A stretch of DNA of 43,617 bases from an uncultured Pseudomonadota bacterium. GTDB taxonomy: Bacteria; Myxococcota_A; Bradymonadia; Bradymonadales; GCA-2716585. The notes below the pieces were generated by a model. The model saw only the letters and a program-made list of their open reading frames with translations. It did not search any database and was not told the DNA's origin. The position numbers were made by a program, and so were the translations under genes. Positions 42,568 through 43,617 of the stretch are shown here, one piece after another (position 1 is the stretch's first letter; the number at the start of each line of letters is the position of its first letter). Where the stretch lies: positions 1 to 43,617 of the forward strand of contig CAKZKQ010000478.1 in NCBI GenBank assembly GCA_937123825.1, read 5' to 3'.

Positions 42568-42712
42568 GTTGGTCTCTCCAAGGGACGAGCATAAGAATTC
42601 CCGCGTGTCTTCCACGGATACAATTTATATCGCCTGGTGTGGGCGCAAAATAGTGTAAAAACCTGCACCACTTTGTGATGCGCGCTGGATCCCTGCCTGG
42701 TGGGGCAAGCTG

Positions 42713-42750
42713 CGTGGTTGGCCGAGCAGCGCGCCGGTCGGTCAACCACG
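42713..42750. other. 13-bp hairpin upstream of the Kazal operon
   Basis: CGTGGTTGGCCGA (42713-42725) pairs with TCGGTCAACCACG (42738-42750) with one G-U pair and a 12-base loop. It lies about 150 bases upstream of the regulator start in a gene-free stretch (42568-43191); no U-tract. Possibly a structured leader or ncRNA element. Confidence 0.5.
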
Positions 42751-42889
42751 GTGTGCTTGAAGGGTTGTTTTGCGTGCGTATTGGCCTGAAAAGTCGATTC
42801 CGGTGGGAAGCTCGGTCAGGCCGTGAAATGCGATGGCTTTGTCATGTCGAAGCATTTTTGATGACATTTGGTTCCGCCCGCAAGACACA

Positions 42890-42905
42890 CTTGTATCCAT
42901 ACAAG
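42890..42905. promoter_or_regulatory. CTTGTAT-CC-ATACAAG palindrome
   Basis: Perfect 7-bp arms, an operator-like site in the same gene-free stretch. No gene starts close to it, so the target is unclear. Confidence 0.4.
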
Positions 42906-43191
42906 AAAACCTGACTTTTGATGGATGGTCATCAAGGGCAGCTTTACAATGATGATTGTGGAGCGCGCAAGCGGTGTGCATCGATTTGGAGTTGTCGCAT
43001 GCCGGGTGGTCATTTCAAGACCACCCATGGTGCCATGGACCGGTGCGGACAAGCCAAGCCTGGAGCCAGGCTTTGTGGTTGTGGGTCAGGCTGTATGCGG
43101 TGTTGGGGAGGGTGCGAAGGGTGGGGCGATAGGGCTGCACTGGGTCGCAGATGCTCTGCCCCTTGTGTGCGGCAGGCAGAGGCAAATGGGT

Positions 43192-43422
43192 TCAGTCGAT
43201 ATCGATGCCTGCAAGGCGCAACACTGCGCTGAGTTTACGGATACCGTGGGTACTTTTGACCGTGCCGCGCGCGATTGCGTACATGTCGCCCTGCGTGATG
43301 CCCAGATTCTGGGCAAAGAGCCATCCGGGATCGTAGGAGGCTTCGCGCAGCTCGGCCAACCGCTCCTGGGCTTTCTTCAAAATCTCGTCGTTGAAGGCGT
43401 CTCTGATTTCCTGCTCGGTCAT
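43192..43422 (-). CDS. Small HTH-like protein
   Basis: A 76-residue soluble protein. ATG 43422 chosen because GGAG lies 5 bases upstream; the ATG at 43431 is also possible. The C-terminal 45 residues (GWLFAQNLGITQGDMYAIARG, then HGIRKLSAVLRLAGI) read like a helix-turn-helix of the XRE/Cro type, with a preceding charged helix (EQEIRDAFNDEILKKAQERLAELREA). No neighbour gives a function. The remaining 43423-43617 holds no gene. Confidence 0.6.
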   Translation of the reverse strand: MTEQEIRDAFNDEILKKAQERLAELREASYDPGWLFAQNLGITQGDMYAIARGTVKSTHGIRKLSAVLRLAGIDID

Positions 43423-43617
43423 ATTCTCCATTCCTGTGGTTTTTGCGTCGATGCATCTGGACCGCTGCTTCACAGTGCAGCTTTCCTTTGTAGATTTACT
43501 CGATGAAAGCTCAAATCGCTACACCCAAAGGCGTTTCCCTTAGAACGGAGCGCCTTAAAGTGAGCCCTGGAATCCAGGGGAGTAGATGTGCTTAAAAACC
43601 CTGCCAAAGAATTGTAG

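Noticed and set aside
42918..43232. 104-codon + strand frame near the right end
   Set aside because: Cys/Gly/Arg-rich, no family likeness, and overlaps the better-supported HTH-like gene on the other strand.

Overview
The window comes from a GC-rich deltaproteobacterial-type genome, most likely Myxococcota or a Bradymonadales-like relative. The signs are a MYXO-CTERM-like C-terminal sorting tail, a MopE-type CDGxDNDCDG repeat lipoprotein, many lipoproteins with Asp/Pro/Asn-rich linkers, multi-Kazal lipoproteins, a YHYH protein, and several sigma54 activators and promoters. It is chromosomal in character. I saw no CRISPR array, prophage or intact insertion sequence; one tRNA gene is present.

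Layout. 1-3.8 kb: the 3' part of a DUF1501-like secreted protein and a MopE-like lipoprotein. 3.9-5.6 kb: a DUF4336 protein divergent from a LysR regulator. 5.6-16.6 kb: a stress/envelope island holding a glycine-zipper stress protein, a helical protein, a sigma54 response regulator with its hybrid kinase, Dps, DUF2188, a membrane protein, MscS, two OmpA-like proteins, a PNPOx-like flavoprotein and a small outer-membrane-like protein. 17-25.4 kb: tRNA-Ile, four secreted lipoproteins (one a BtuF/FecB-type binding protein, one a CE1-like esterase), a membrane protein and a Zn-phospholipase-C-like protein. 25.5-28.6 kb: an ADP-ribosylglycohydrolase, then a BlaI/M56 signalling pair and a lipoprotein. 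28.9-37.9 kb: a YHYH lipoprotein, an FHA-sigma54 activator, pyrC, a carotenoid-desaturase-like gene broken by an in-frame amber codon, and an LRR/BRCT protein. 38-42.6 kb: an operon of a putative winged-helix regulator and two Kazal-repeat lipoproteins. 43.2 kb: a small HTH-like protein.

The most coherent system is the 5.6-13.7 kb island. Three promoter regions each carry a consensus sigma54 -24/-12 element preceded by a pair of 16-bp near-palindromes (consensus about CGRCGAAATYTCGTCG). In two of them the gap from palindrome pair to -24 element is exactly 51 bp. The island itself encodes a kinase and a sigma54 response regulator downstream of one of these promoters. This suggests a self-amplifying regulon controlling Dps, envelope and general stress proteins.

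A second small regulon is BlaI-like: CTAC/GTAG operators flank the repressor promoter, with a 9-bp tandem repeat beside them, and another operator overlaps the ribosome binding site of a lipoprotein gene. No beta-lactamase is present.
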